64,000 nt of DNA from Stenotrophomonas sp. MMGLT7 (GCF_021168555.1 NZ_JAJOZS010000002.1:334301-398300), one strand, 5' to 3'; counted from the stretch's first letter, positions 19,623 through 28,370 are shown. Translations and numbers: made by a program. Notes: generated by a model not told the origin, from the letters alone.

Positions 19623-20089
19623 CCGCCCGCAAGCGCTACTGGCTGATGAAGTCCGAACCGGACGCGTTCTCCATCGACGACCTGCAGCGCGTCGGCACCG
19701 AGCCATGGAACGGCGTGCGCAACTACCAGGCACGCAACTTCATGCGCGACGGCATGAAGGTCGGCGATGGCATCCTGTTCTACCACTCCAACTGCAAGGT
19801 GCCCGGCATCGTCGGCACCGCCACGGTGGCCAGCCCGGCCTATCCGGACGACACCCAGTTCGATCCGAAGTCGGACTACCACGACCCCAAGGCCACCCGC
19901 GAGCAACCGCGCTGGTACCTGGTGGACGTGGCGTTCGAGCGCAAGCTGGCGCAGGCCATCCCGCTGGAACGGATCAAGCAGCACGCCGACGAGCTCGGCG
20001 AGGGCTTCGCGCTGACCGCCCGCGGCAACCGGCTGTCGGTGTTCCCGGTCACCGCGGCGCAATGGAAGCTGCTGCTGTCGCTCGAATGA
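19619..20089 (+). CDS. EVE domain protein
   Basis: 156 aa, a single EVE (PUA-like) domain: RYWLMKSEPDAFSIDDL, WNGVRNYQARNFMRDGMKVGDGILFYHSN and GIVGTATV. EVE domains bind modified bases (for example 5-methylcytosine derivatives) or modified RNA; the ligand here is unknown. Translationally coupled to the cyclo-ligase (ATGA), as in many xanthomonads. Confidence 0.92.
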   Translation: MTARKRYWLMKSEPDAFSIDDLQRVGTEPWNGVRNYQARNFMRDGMKVGDGILFYHSNCKVPGIVGTATVASPAYPDDTQFDPKSDYHDPKATREQPRWYLVDVAFERKLAQAIPLERIKQHADELGEGFALTARGNRLSVFPVTAAQWKLLLSLE

Positions 20090-20126
20090 CCCCACGAATC
20101 CTGCAAAAGCAACTGCAGAAGCGACC

Positions 20127-20194
20127 GTAGGAGCGACTTCAGTCGCGATGGGGCTTTCCTAGTAACGCCCGATCGCGACTGAAGTCGCTCCTGC
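20127..20194. repeat. REP-like palindrome (copy 2)
   Basis: 68-bp element with GTAGGAGCGACTTCAGTCGC ends between the EVE gene and rpiA; one terminal mismatch on the right (CTCCTGC rather than CTCCTAC). Confidence 0.9.
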
Positions 20195-20253
20195 AACAGC
20201 CGTCCCGCAGCCGCAGCTGTACACATCCCCACACTCCACACACGAGAATCCCC

Positions 20254-20901
20254 ATGTCCGAAGCAAAGCGCCTGGCCGCCGAGAAGGCCATCGAGTTCGT
20301 CGACAACGGCATGGTCGTCGGCGTCGGCACCGGCTCCACCGTGGCCTACTTCATCGATGCGCTGGCGCGGATCCAGGATCGCATCGCCGGCGCGGTGTCC
20401 AGCTCCGAGCAGAGTACCGCCCGGCTGAAGCAGCATGGCATCGAGGTACTGGACCTCAACCACACCGGCAACCTGTCGCTGTACGTGGACGGCGCCGACG
20501 AATGCGATCCGGGCAAGTGCCTGATCAAGGGCGGCGGCGCCGCGCTGACACGCGAGAAGATCATCGCCGAGGCAAGCGAGAAGTTCGTCTGCATCGTCGA
20601 TCCCAGCAAGCAGGTACCGGTGCTGGGCCGGTTCCCGCTGCCGGTGGAAGTCATCCCGATGGCACGCAGCCTGGTGGCGCGCGAGATCCTCGCCCGCACC
20701 GGCGGCCAGCCGGTCTGGCGCGACGGCACCGTCACCGACAACGGCAACCTCATCCTCGATGTGCACCACCTGTCGATCACCGACCCGGTGGCGGTGGAGC
20801 GCGATCTCAACCAGATCCCCGGCGTGGTCACCGTGGGCCTGTTCGCCCGCCGACGCGCCGACGTGGTGATCGTCGGCGGCGAACCGCCGCAGGTGCTCTG
20901 A
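20254..20901 (+). CDS. rpiA: Ribose-5-phosphate isomerase A
   Basis: 215 aa. It interconverts ribose-5-phosphate and ribulose-5-phosphate in the pentose phosphate pathway. Active-site segments are [41 protein letters not shown] and [11 protein letters not shown]. Length is as expected. It lies downstream of the cyclo-ligase/EVE pair, separated by a REP element. Confidence 0.96.
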   Translation: MSEAKRLAAEKAIEFVDNGMVVGVGTGSTVAYFIDALARIQDRIAGAVSSSEQSTARLKQHGIEVLDLNHTGNLSLYVDGADECDPGKCLIKGGGAALTREKIIAEASEKFVCIVDPSKQVPVLGRFPLPVEVIPMARSLVAREILARTGGQPVWRDGTVTDNGNLILDVHHLSITDPVAVERDLNQIPGVVTVGLFARRRADVVIVGGEPPQVL

Positions 20902-20952
20902 GCGCAGCGACCGAGGTCGCGGCAGCGCCGCTTGCCGCTGCCGGCGCGCGCG

Positions 20953-20970
20953 TACAACATTGGTTACAAC
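20953..20970. promoter_or_regulatory. Possible operator: paired TACAAC motifs
   Basis: TACAAC occurs at 20953-20958 and 20965-20970, 12 bp apart, in the short region before the antitoxin start. AbrB/MazE antitoxins usually autoregulate, so this is a candidate site; not demonstrated. Confidence 0.3.
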
Positions 20971-20994
20971 GTCGAACGCGACCGGAACACCGCC

Positions 20995-21216
20995 ATGAAG
21001 CTGAAGATCACCACCATCGGCAATTCCGCCGGCGTCATCCTGCCGAAGGAACTGCTGGCACGGCTGCGCGTGGACAAGGGCGACGAGCTCTACGCGGTCG
21101 AAACCCCGGACGGCATCCGCCTGAGCGCCTACGACCCCGAGCTGGCCGCGCAGATGGAAATGGCCGAACAGGTCATGCGCAACCGTCGCGATCTGCTGCG
21201 CAAGCTTGCCCAGTAG
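20995..21216 (+). CDS. AbrB/MazE-family antitoxin
   Basis: 73 aa. The N-terminus MKLKITTIGNSAGVILPKELLARLRVDKGDELYAVETPDGIRLSAYD is a SpoVT/AbrB swapped-hairpin DNA-binding domain; the rest (LAAQMEMAEQVMRNRRDLLRKLAQ) is a helix suited to wrap the toxin. The start at 20995 is chosen over an upstream in-frame codon because the fold begins there. The Doc-like gene begins ten bases after the stop codon, so this is a typical antitoxin-first operon. Confidence 0.88.
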   Translation: MKLKITTIGNSAGVILPKELLARLRVDKGDELYAVETPDGIRLSAYDPELAAQMEMAEQVMRNRRDLLRKLAQ

Positions 21217-21226
21217 CGGGGGCGCC

Positions 21227-21661
21227 ATGATCGTCTGGATCGAACGCGCCCTTGCCCTGGCCATCCACGAGCGGCAGCTGGCCGAGCATGGCGGCAGTTC
21301 CGGCGTGCGCGACGAAGCCCTGCTGGAATCCGCCCTGGCCCGCCCGCAGCGGTTGCATGCCTACGGCGAGCCGCCGCCGGACCTGGCCGACCTTGCGGCC
21401 AGTCTGGCCTTTGGCCTTGCGCGCAATCGTCCTTTCATCGACGGCAACAAGCCCACCGCCGCGGTCGCCACCGAAACCTTCCTGCTGCTCAACGGCGCCG
21501 CGCTGCAGGCAAGCGACCTCGAGTTGTATCCGCTGTATCTCGCCCTGGCCGATGGCTCGCTACCCGAGGCCGACTTCGCCGCCTGGCTACGCCCGCGGCT
21601 GAAGCCGGAAGCCGGCCGCACCGTGCAGGAACCGGCCACGCGCTACCGGCGCCAGCGCTGA
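21227..21661 (+). CDS. doc: Doc-family (Fic fold) toxin with altered active site
   Basis: 144 aa. The fold matches the death-on-curing family (IHERQLAEHGGSSGVRDEALLESALARPQ, then LAFGLARNRPFIDGNKPTAAVATETFLLLNG). Doc toxins phosphorylate EF-Tu using the motif HxFxD(G/A)NKR. Here the motif reads RPFIDGNKP: the catalytic histidine is Arg68 (CGT, one change from CAT) and the motif arginine is Pro76 (CCC, one change from CGC). The protein is otherwise full length, so it is predicted to be non-toxic but still able to bind its antitoxin. Confidence 0.85.
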   Translation: MIVWIERALALAIHERQLAEHGGSSGVRDEALLESALARPQRLHAYGEPPPDLADLAASLAFGLARNRPFIDGNKPTAAVATETFLLLNGAALQASDLELYPLYLALADGSLPEADFAAWLRPRLKPEAGRTVQEPATRYRRQR

Positions 21662-21721
21662 GCCACCGCTGCGGCCGGTGCCATTGCCCGTGCCGGCCGC
21701 CGCAACGGCACGGCCAGACGC

Positions 21722-22096
21722 TCACGCCTTGGCCAGTGCCCGTATCAGTTCGCCGACCAGTTCCCGCTGCTTGGCGGGCAAGGCCAGGAAGGCATCGACG
21801 ATCTCGCGTTCGCGTGCACCGACCGCTGGCCAGACGGTGAGCGGCTCGGATACGCGGCGGCCTCCGTAGCGCAGCCATTGCGGCTCCACGCCAAACAGTT
21901 CGGCCAGTACCTGCAGCTTGTCCTGCTCGGGATAGGAGCGGCCGCGAAGCCAGCGCGAGGCGGATTGGAAACTCACCGAGCGTCCCCGGTAGCGCGCATT
22001 GAACACACGGAACAGCGTCGCCGGCCGGGGCTCGTATCCCGCCGCACGCATTGCCTCGGCCAGCCGGCTGGCGAATTCCTCACGCTCGTTGCTCAT
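21722..22096 (-). CDS. XRE-type helix-turn-helix regulator
   Basis: 124 aa. Residues 1-70 (EFASRLAEAMRAAGYEPRPATLFRVFNARYRGRSVSFQSASRWLRGRSYPEQDKLQVLAELFGVEPQWLRYG) form a phage-repressor-like HTH in which SFQSASRWLRGRSYP is the recognition region. The C-terminal half is a short helical tail (EREIVDAFLALPAKQRELVGELIRAL), probably for dimerisation. It is divergent from the unknown gene at 22298 and probably controls that intergenic region. Confidence 0.75.
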   Translation of the reverse strand: MSNEREEFASRLAEAMRAAGYEPRPATLFRVFNARYRGRSVSFQSASRWLRGRSYPEQDKLQVLAELFGVEPQWLRYGGRRVSEPLTVWPAVGAREREIVDAFLALPAKQRELVGELIRALAKA

Positions 22097-22140
22097 GCCC
22101 CGGAACGTTACGGAGCACGTTCAACGCCATTTCACCAGTT

Positions 22141-22171
22141 GAGTGCATTATGATTAACTTATCGAGTGCAT
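22141..22171. promoter_or_regulatory. Candidate operator in the AT-rich divergent region
   Basis: Two perfect GAGTGCAT repeats (22141-22148, 22164-22171) are spaced 23 bp apart, about two helical turns, flanking an AT-rich core (TATGATTAACTTAT). This is the only AT-rich island nearby and lies between a divergent XRE regulator and its neighbour. Confidence 0.4.
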
Positions 22172-22297
22172 GCGAGTGTCCAGCGGCGCGACGCGGGGCC
22201 GTACATCGCCGCCACACGCATGCCATCGGAGCCGGCTCCGCGACCGCCGCCCTCGCCCGGAGGTCCGCGATACAGGTCCACCACAAGGAGATACGCC

Positions 22298-22864
22298 ATG
22301 TTCCCGTGCCGATCGACGCAGGCCTGGTTCGCCGCAACCGATGCCGGTGCTTCCGGACCGGAAGCCAACTACCTCCAGGTGGACTACGCCCGCCGCTACG
22401 CCGGCCTGCTGCGCCTGCACCCGGAGCGGGCGGTCGCCATCGCCGAGCTGTGCCTGTTCCGCTTCTGGCTGACCTGCTGCGTTCACTGCCACGGCTGCCT
22501 GCACACGGCTGACGCCATGCCCGTCGTCCTGCCGCCCCGTGACTGGCCGCTGCCGCTGCGGGCCGACGGATACGAGATCGAACGCGTGCTGGGCGGCTGG
22601 ATCGGCAGCCTGGTGGAAAGCCGCTTCGACCTGTACGACCGCTTCTTCACCCTCGGCCGCCGCGACGACGATCCCCAGGGAATCAAGGCGGTCTCGCTGG
22701 CGCTGGCCTGCCAGCTGTTCGCCGAGCCCACGCCCGCCATCGTCTCGATGATCGAGGCCGAGACCCGGCAACTGTTCCAGGCCCAGGTGCTGGCCGGCTC
22801 CGTCACGACGCGGGCACCGGTCGTCGAACCGGCCGATCCTGCCGGGGCGGTCGACCCGGCCTGA
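22298..22864 (+). CDS. Cys/His-rich protein of unknown function
   Basis: 188 aa, family not recognised. The start at 22298 has an AAGGAG ribosome site seven bases upstream; an earlier in-frame start lacks one. A compact cluster CCVHCHGCLH (Cys60, Cys61, Cys64, His65, Cys67, His69) could bind a metal. The second half is helical (IKAVSLALACQLFAEPTPAIVSMIEAETRQLFQAQVL). No signal peptide. Its divergence from an XRE regulator suggests regulated expression. Confidence 0.6.
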   Translation: MFPCRSTQAWFAATDAGASGPEANYLQVDYARRYAGLLRLHPERAVAIAELCLFRFWLTCCVHCHGCLHTADAMPVVLPPRDWPLPLRADGYEIERVLGGWIGSLVESRFDLYDRFFTLGRRDDDPQGIKAVSLALACQLFAEPTPAIVSMIEAETRQLFQAQVLAGSVTTRAPVVEPADPAGAVDPA

Positions 22865-22988
22865 AGCGCCCGCCCGCCACGATCGAGCCGACGCCACCGC
22901 AACGGCAGCCCGCCCCGTCGCCAGCCGCTTGACGCCGCGCCGCGCTTCACCGAAGGTGCGCGACGATCACTGCCACCGGAACGCCACG

Positions 22989-23441
22989 ATGACGCCCCTG
23001 CTCCGCTTCGCCGCACTCGCCTTCCTGTTCGTGCTCAGCGGCTGCGCCAGTGCCGGCGGCACCTGGGTCGAACTGGGCGGCCAGCGCTACCAGGTGGAGA
23101 TCGCCCAGGACGACGCCACCCGCGCGCGCGGGCTGATGTTCCGCGATTCGATGCCCGCCGACCACGGCATGCTGTTCATCCACGACTACGAGGAACCGCA
23201 GGCGTACTGGATGAAGAACTGCAAGATCGCGCTGGACATCCTCTACTTCGACAGCGCCCGCAGGCTGGTGGCGCAACAGCGCAATGTGCCGCCCTGCTCG
23301 GCCGGCAACGCCTGCCCCTCCTACCCCAGCCGCAAGCCCGCGCGCTACGTGCTCGAGCTCAACGCCGGGCAGGCGGACAAGCTGGACCTGAAGGATGGCC
23401 AGGAACTGGGCTTCGGCCCCGCGGTGCCCGCGCCGCACTGA
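22989..23441 (+). CDS. DUF192 family lipoprotein
   Basis: 150 aa with a lipoprotein signal: hydrophobic stretch then LSGC, placing the lipidated Cys at residue 19. The mature part is a DUF192 domain (VEIAQDDATRARGLMFRDSMPADHGMLFIHDYEEPQAYWMKNCKIALDILYFD). The family has a small beta-barrel fold and an unknown role, often secreted or periplasmic. It sits upstream of the SirB1 gene with its own start. Confidence 0.85.
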   Translation: MTPLLRFAALAFLFVLSGCASAGGTWVELGGQRYQVEIAQDDATRARGLMFRDSMPADHGMLFIHDYEEPQAYWMKNCKIALDILYFDSARRLVAQQRNVPPCSAGNACPSYPSRKPARYVLELNAGQADKLDLKDGQELGFGPAVPAPH

Positions 23442-23512
23442 GCGCTACCCGCGCCTGACCGGGATTGACCGGCGGGCTTGAACCGCAGCGGATTTGCCTC
23501 CAGTCTTCCGCC

Positions 23513-24358
23513 ATGGGGGATCGACTGACACTGCCCGACTGGAACTCGCTGGCGAATCTGGACGACGACGCGCTGCCGCTGCTGTCCAGCGCCCTGCTGA
23601 TCGCGCACGACGAGTACCCGCAGTTGGACGCCGCGCAATACGACGCGCTGGTGCAGAGCCACGCCAACCACCTGCGCACCGAGGTCGACTCCATCGAGCT
23701 GTGGCCGCTGAAGATGGCCGCCATCAACCGCCACCTGTTCGACGAACTGGGCTACGCCGGCGACCACGACGAGTACTACGACCCGCGCAACAGCTACCTC
23801 AACCAGGTGTTCGAGCGCCGCCGCGGCAACCCGATCTCGCTGGCGCTGGTGCAGATGGAGGTCGCGCGCCGGCTGGGCGTGCCGCTGGACGGTGTGTCCT
23901 TCCCCGGCCACTTCCTGGTACGGCTGCCGGTGGACGACGGCCTGCTGGTGATGGACCCGTTCAACGGCGGCCGGCCGCTGGGCGTGGACGAACTGCGCGA
24001 GCGCGCGCGAACGCACCTGGGCGGGCAGATACCGGACGACCGGGTGCTGCTGCAGATCCTCGACCCGGCGCCGCACCGGGCGATCCTGGTGCGCATCCTG
24101 CGCAACCTGCAGAGCGCGTATGCCGAGCGCGAGCAGTGGGACCGCGCCGCGCGCAGTGCCGACCGCGTGCTCAAGCTCGTGCCCGACCAGCCCGAGGCGC
24201 TGCGCGATCGCGGCCTGGCCTACCAGCAGCTGGACTACCGCTCGGGCGCGCGCCAGGACCTGTCGCGCTACCTGCAGCTGAACCCGGAAGCGGACGATGT
24301 CGCCGCGGTCCGCGAGCGGCTGATCGAACTGAACACGCAGCCGCAGCGGATGCACTGA
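23513..24358 (+). CDS. SirB1-family transglutaminase-like/TPR protein
   Basis: 281 aa from the ATG at 23513 (MGDRLTLPDWNSLANLDDDAL). The N-terminal two thirds are a transglutaminase-like SirB1 domain (YDPRNSYLNQVFERRRGNPISLALVQMEVARRLGVPLDGVSFPGHFLVRL); the C-terminus is a pair of TPR helices (RILRNLQSAYAEREQWDRAARSADRVLKLVPDQPEALRDRGLAYQQL). SirB1 proteins are widespread but of unclear function, sometimes near hemA-prmC in enterobacteria. Cytoplasmic. Confidence 0.88.
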   Translation: MGDRLTLPDWNSLANLDDDALPLLSSALLIAHDEYPQLDAAQYDALVQSHANHLRTEVDSIELWPLKMAAINRHLFDELGYAGDHDEYYDPRNSYLNQVFERRRGNPISLALVQMEVARRLGVPLDGVSFPGHFLVRLPVDDGLLVMDPFNGGRPLGVDELRERARTHLGGQIPDDRVLLQILDPAPHRAILVRILRNLQSAYAEREQWDRAARSADRVLKLVPDQPEALRDRGLAYQQLDYRSGARQDLSRYLQLNPEADDVAAVRERLIELNTQPQRMH

Positions 24359-24418
24359 GCGGTCGCGGCGGACGGGGCCACGTCCTCGACTCTGATGAAA
24401 CCCGGACAACCGCTTTCG

Positions 24419-24488
24419 TGTAGGAGCGACTTCAGTCGCGATCGCGCTTTACCGGGGAGCCCTGATCGCGACTGAAGTCGCTCCTACA
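24419..24488. repeat. REP-like palindrome (copy 3)
   Basis: 70-bp element with perfect TGTAGGAGCGACTTCAGTCG ends between the convergent SirB1 and rubredoxin genes. Confidence 0.9.
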
Positions 24489-24528
24489 GGTGCCGCCACG
24501 CCGCAGCGGGCGATCGACGTCGCCCGGC

Positions 24529-24720
24529 TCAGCCCAGCTCCACCATCTCGAAATCGTCCTTGGTCACCCCGCAGTCGGGGCAGGTCCAGGTATCGGGGAT
24601 GTCTTCCCAGCGGGTACCCGGCGCGATGCCTTCCTCCGGCAGTCCGTCGGCCTCGCGGTAGATGAAGCCGCACACGACACACATCCAGGCGCGGAAAGGG
24701 GGGGCGACGGCGTCGGTCAT
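24529..24720 (-). CDS. Rubredoxin
   Basis: 63 aa with the four iron ligands Cys14, Cys17 (CVVCG) and Cys47, Cys50 (CPDCG) and the conserved WEDIPDTWTCPDCGVTKDDFE. It is a one-electron carrier; partners in this organism are unknown. The frame is open further upstream but the rubredoxin fold starts at residue ~10 from the ATG at 24720. Monocistronic. Confidence 0.95.
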   Translation of the reverse strand: MTDAVAPPFRAWMCVVCGFIYREADGLPEEGIAPGTRWEDIPDTWTCPDCGVTKDDFEMVELG

Positions 24721-24938
24721 GGGGTCTCGGCGGGATCGTTCGGCGGCCGCACATTGTCCCACTCCCGCCCGGGCACCGGAAGCTGCGCGGCTGAACGCCG
24801 CGAGGCGCGGTGCCGCCATGCTGCGGCGCGCGGGCGCGCGCGATCCGGGACACATGCCAGGCCAGCGCCGCTCGATGCGAAAAGTTCGCCGACCGCGGCG
24901 CGGGCCGGGGGCACGGCGAGCTTTAGGCCGCACAAGCG

Positions 24939-26843
24939 CTACCGCGCCGGCACCCGCGACAGCGGCTCATCCAACCGGTACACCGGGTACAGGTTCAGGC
25001 TCGGGTCCCACGACGCATGACGGCGCGCGAAGAAGGCCAGCCGCGCGCGCGGGTCGCGGGCGAAGTCGGCGTCCTCGCCCAGCTTCTTCGCGAACTCGGC
25101 CGCCACCGCGGGATCGCGCAGCTGCTGAATGGCCACCTCCTCGGCGACATAGGCCTCCATGTACTCCTTGGGCTCGAACATGGTGTTGAACTCGCCCCAG
25201 GCCAGCAACGAATCCGGCGCCTGCGGTTCCAGCAGCGCCACCAGCAGCCGCGCCCTGGGCTGGGCGATCGGCACGAACAGCGAGCCGGCCGCCACGTCCT
25301 GCCGCTCGTCCTGCCATTGCCCGTCCACCTCGGCACGCTGGCGGCCTTCGAACGAGGCCGCCGCCAGTTCGACCCGGGTGGCGCGGAAGACCTGCACCGG
25401 GCGCTGCGCCTGCGCCGTGGCGACCGGCTGGTAGGCGATGCCGTGCAGGTCCAGCAGCGGAGCGATGCGCACGGCCTGCGCGGCCGGCACCAGGTAGCCT
25501 GCGCGCGGCGCGGTGGCGCTCACCGCGGGCACCACCTCGTCGTACAGCGGCACGCGCCAGACCTGCGGCCTGCTTTCGTCGTAGCGCGTCGCCAGCGCGC
25601 CGGACACCGGCGAGGGCGTGCGCTTGTAGGCGTAGCCGAGGAAGTCCACCGGGTGCGAGGTGTCGCTGGCCTTCCAGTCCAGCGCCAGCGGCTGGCCGCC
25701 CAGCGTGGCGGCACGGGCATCGGCCGCCTGCGCGGCCTGCAGCCAGGCCGGTCCGTGGACGGCGGCATCGCTGGCCAGATCGACGATGAAGTTGCGGGTT
25801 ATCCGCACCCGGGTGGCGTAGTCCTTCCACGAATGGGTCTCCACCAGCACGGCGAAGCGGTTGCGCAGCGGGAAATAGCCGGTGGAGAAGCGCGGCTCGT
25901 AGACGTTGGCGGCGAAGCCGGAAGCCGGGTCGTCGCGGCGCAGCAGGCTGGGATAGTACGGAAGCGGCAGCGAGCCCTGCTCGCCCAGCCGCGCCAGCAG
26001 GCGATCGCTCAATGACCGGCCCAGCTGCGCCAGCTGCGCATCGCCGGCATGCAGCGGCTCGATCTGCACCGCCACGTCGTGCTGGAACTGCGCGCCATCG
26101 GTGGCATGCAGGTCCGCCATCAGGATCGGATCCCACTGCGCGACCAGCCCCAGCATCGCCCGCATCTCGGGCGCATCGGCCTTCATGTAGTCGCGGTTGA
26201 GGTTGTAGTTCTGCGCGGTGGCGCGCTTGCCCATTTCGCGGGGGCCGCGCTGGTTGGGACGGTTCCAGCGCGCGAAGCGTTCGTGCCCATCGACGTTGAA
26301 CACCGGCACGAACACCAGCACCAGCCTGTCCAGCGCGCCGGGGGCGGCCTCGCCGTCGAGCATCTGCCGCAATGCCAGCAGGCCGGCATCCTTGCCCTCG
26401 ATCTCGCCGGCGTGGATGCCGCCCTGGACCAGCAGCACCGGCAGGCGGCGCGCGCGCGCGGCCTGCGCATCGAGCGCACCGCTGCGCGAGGCCACCAGCG
26501 CCAGCAACGGGCGTCCTTCCGGCGTGGTCCCGAACCGCGTGCAGCGCACGGCCTGCGGATAGGCCTGGGCAAAGGCCGGACACAGCGCTTCCACCTCGGC
26601 ATAGCGCCCGGTCTCGACGAAGCGCGAACGTTCGCCCACGGTGGTCAACGCGGCGTTCTCGCGCGCGGCGGCAGGCACGACGAGCGCCACCAGCCACAGA
26701 CCCAGCGCCGCGACCGCGCTGCGGGAGAGCCGCGGCGCCCGGCCCGGCGACGGCGATCGCGGACTGTCATCGCTGGCTCTCGCCCATGCCTCCGTCTTGG
26801 CGTCACCGGCACCCGGACACGACCCGCCTGTCTTCATCGCCAT
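24939..26843 (-). CDS. M14-family zinc carboxypeptidase, secreted
   Basis: 634 aa. After a long charged leader there is a hydrophobic export segment (AALGLWLVALVVPAAARE, about residues 46-63). The catalytic domain has VQGGIHAGEIEGKDAG with the HxxE zinc ligands, FVPVFNVDGHERF and NQRGPREMGKR, and ATDGAQFQHD near the third ligand. M14 enzymes remove C-terminal amino acids from peptides; the large C-terminal part (about 430-634) is typical of the long bacterial subgroup. It follows the M19 dipeptidase and Oar-like receptor on the same strand, suggesting a peptide-use group. The true start could be a later codon. Confidence 0.88.
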   Translation of the reverse strand: MAMKTGGSCPGAGDAKTEAWARASDDSPRSPSPGRAPRLSRSAVAALGLWLVALVVPAAARENAALTTVGERSRFVETGRYAEVEALCPAFAQAYPQAVRCTRFGTTPEGRPLLALVASRSGALDAQAARARRLPVLLVQGGIHAGEIEGKDAGLLALRQMLDGEAAPGALDRLVLVFVPVFNVDGHERFARWNRPNQRGPREMGKRATAQNYNLNRDYMKADAPEMRAMLGLVAQWDPILMADLHATDGAQFQHDVAVQIEPLHAGDAQLAQLGRSLSDRLLARLGEQGSLPLPYYPSLLRRDDPASGFAANVYEPRFSTGYFPLRNRFAVLVETHSWKDYATRVRITRNFIVDLASDAAVHGPAWLQAAQAADARAATLGGQPLALDWKASDTSHPVDFLGYAYKRTPSPVSGALATRYDESRPQVWRVPLYDEVVPAVSATAPRAGYLVPAAQAVRIAPLLDLHGIAYQPVATAQAQRPVQVFRATRVELAAASFEGRQRAEVDGQWQDERQDVAAGSLFVPIAQPRARLLVALLEPQAPDSLLAWGEFNTMFEPKEYMEAYVAEEVAIQQLRDPAVAAEFAKKLGEDADFARDPRARLAFFARRHASWDPSLNLYPVYRLDEPLSRVPAR

Positions 26844-27045
26844 CCTGCTTCCTGCCGCGTGCGCGGCGCCATCGGAAAAACTGCTTCATGCCACAGGCGG
26901 CGGCGCACGTCACCTGGCGCCGGTGCTGACGGCACGACGCCGCCTCCAAAAGGGTGTCTCCCCACTCTTGCGCGCAACAACGGTGCTGCCGCGCCGAAGC
27001 CATCCGCCACCCTCCCCGGCAGGGCCGGCAACACCTCCTGTCGGC

Positions 27046-27134
27046 CTGTCCACGATCCCGACTGCGCATGCCGATCGGCAGCTGACGCGCAGCAACGGCA
27101 TGCAAGGCCGCACCCCCTAGGAGATCGTGGACAG
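27046..27134. repeat. Perfect 12-bp inverted repeat between the two peptidase genes
   Basis: CTGTCCACGATC (27046-27057) and its complement (27123-27134) flank 65 bp. The right arm is four bases beyond the M19 stop. It could be an attenuating long hairpin or a footprint of a small mobile element. The rest of the 26844-27137 gap shows no gene. Confidence 0.5.
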
Positions 27135-27137
27135 TTT

Positions 27138-28370
27138 CTAGAGCTCGGCGAGCGCGGCCGGATCGGCCAGGTCCTGCACCTGCTTGAGCAGACGCAGCAG
27201 GTTGCCGCCCCAGATGTTGGCGATCTGCTGCTCGCTGTAGCCGGCCTGGAGCAGCGCCTCGGTGATGCGCGGCAGCTGCGAGACGTCCTCCAGCCCGGCC
27301 ACGCCGCCACCGCCGTCCCAGTCCGCGCCCAGCCCGACATGATCGGGACCGGCCACGTCGAGGATGTGCAGGATGTGCTTCATGTAGTCGTCGAAGGTCG
27401 CCTGCCTGATGCCGTACTTGGCATCCAGCGCACGGCGCTTGGCCATCACTTCCTTGTACTGCTCGGGCTTGAGCCCCTGGCGGCCGCCGTAGCCGGCGAA
27501 CAGCGCGCGCAGCTCGGCGCTGTACTCGGGGCTGCGGTTGGTCGGGATGAGATAGCCGGACAGCGAGTTCACCTGGATCACCCCGCCCTTGGCCGCCAGC
27601 TTGCGGATGCGCGCGTCGTCGAGATTGCGCGGATGCGCATTGAGGTCGTGCGATGCGGTGTGCGAGAGGATGATAGGCGCCCTGGACAGCTCGATCAGCT
27701 GGTCGAACACCGCATCGGAGGCGTGCGACTGGTCGAGCACGATGCCCAGGCGGTTGGCCTGCGCCACCAGTTCCCTGCCCTTGGGACTGAGGCCGTTCCA
27801 CTCGGGCCCCTTGGGATCGGTGGACGAATCGGCGAAGTCGTTGTTGGAGGTGTGCACCAGCCCCAGCATGCGCACGCCGAGCCGGTAGTAAGCGGTCAGC
27901 AGGCTGGGATCGGCGCTGAGCGGATAGGCGTTCTCGATGCTGATGTAGACCGAGCGCTTGCCGGCGGCCTTGATCCGCGCCGCATCCTCCGGCGTGGTCG
28001 CCAGCTCGAACTTGTCGGGATTGGCGGCCACCATCTCGCGGATCTGCGCCAGGCGCTGCAGGCCGAAATCGCGCGCCTGGCGGTTGCCCAGCGCGGTGCG
28101 CGGCCCCTGCGCGGTATAGATCACCCAGAAGCCGCCGTCCAGCCCGCCCTCGACCATGCGCGGGTAATCGACCTGGGTGCCGTCCTCGTCGTAATGGTGG
28201 TGGTCGAGGATGTTCCAGCCGGGCCGGGCCAGGTTGGCCGGAGTATCCAGGTGCGTGTCCAGCACCGGGAAGCGCTCGTGCAGCGCACGCGCTCGGGTCT
28301 GCGCATCGGCGGCCAGAGCGGGAGCAGTGGCCAGCGACAGCAGCAGGGCCGCAAGGATCTTTTTCGACAT
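27138..28370 (-). CDS. Membrane-dipeptidase family M19 (renal dipeptidase-like), exported
   Basis: 410 aa with a cleavable signal peptide (MSKKILAALLLSLATAPALA, then ADAQ). Zinc ligands of the M19 family are seen in VLDTHLDTPANLA (HxD), ISIENA (Glu), LSHTASHD (His) and GADWDGGGG (Asp). These enzymes hydrolyse dipeptides, including ones with D-residues. The frame extends upstream but the signal peptide fixes the start. It lies 135 bases after the Oar-like TonB receptor, consistent with degrading imported peptides in the periplasm. Confidence 0.92.
   Translation of the reverse strand: MSKKILAALLLSLATAPALAADAQTRARALHERFPVLDTHLDTPANLARPGWNILDHHHYDEDGTQVDYPRMVEGGLDGGFWVIYTAQGPRTALGNRQARDFGLQRLAQIREMVAANPDKFELATTPEDAARIKAAGKRSVYISIENAYPLSADPSLLTAYYRLGVRMLGLVHTSNNDFADSSTDPKGPEWNGLSPKGRELVAQANRLGIVLDQSHASDAVFDQLIELSRAPIILSHTASHDLNAHPRNLDDARIRKLAAKGGVIQVNSLSGYLIPTNRSPEYSAELRALFAGYGGRQGLKPEQYKEVMAKRRALDAKYGIRQATFDDYMKHILHILDVAGPDHVGLGADWDGGGGVAGLEDVSQLPRITEALLQAGYSEQQIANIWGGNLLRLLKQVQDLADPAALAEL

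Noticed and set aside
20995-21661. Active toxin-antitoxin module
   Set aside because: The gene order fits, but the toxin lacks two key active-site residues, so an active module is not claimed.
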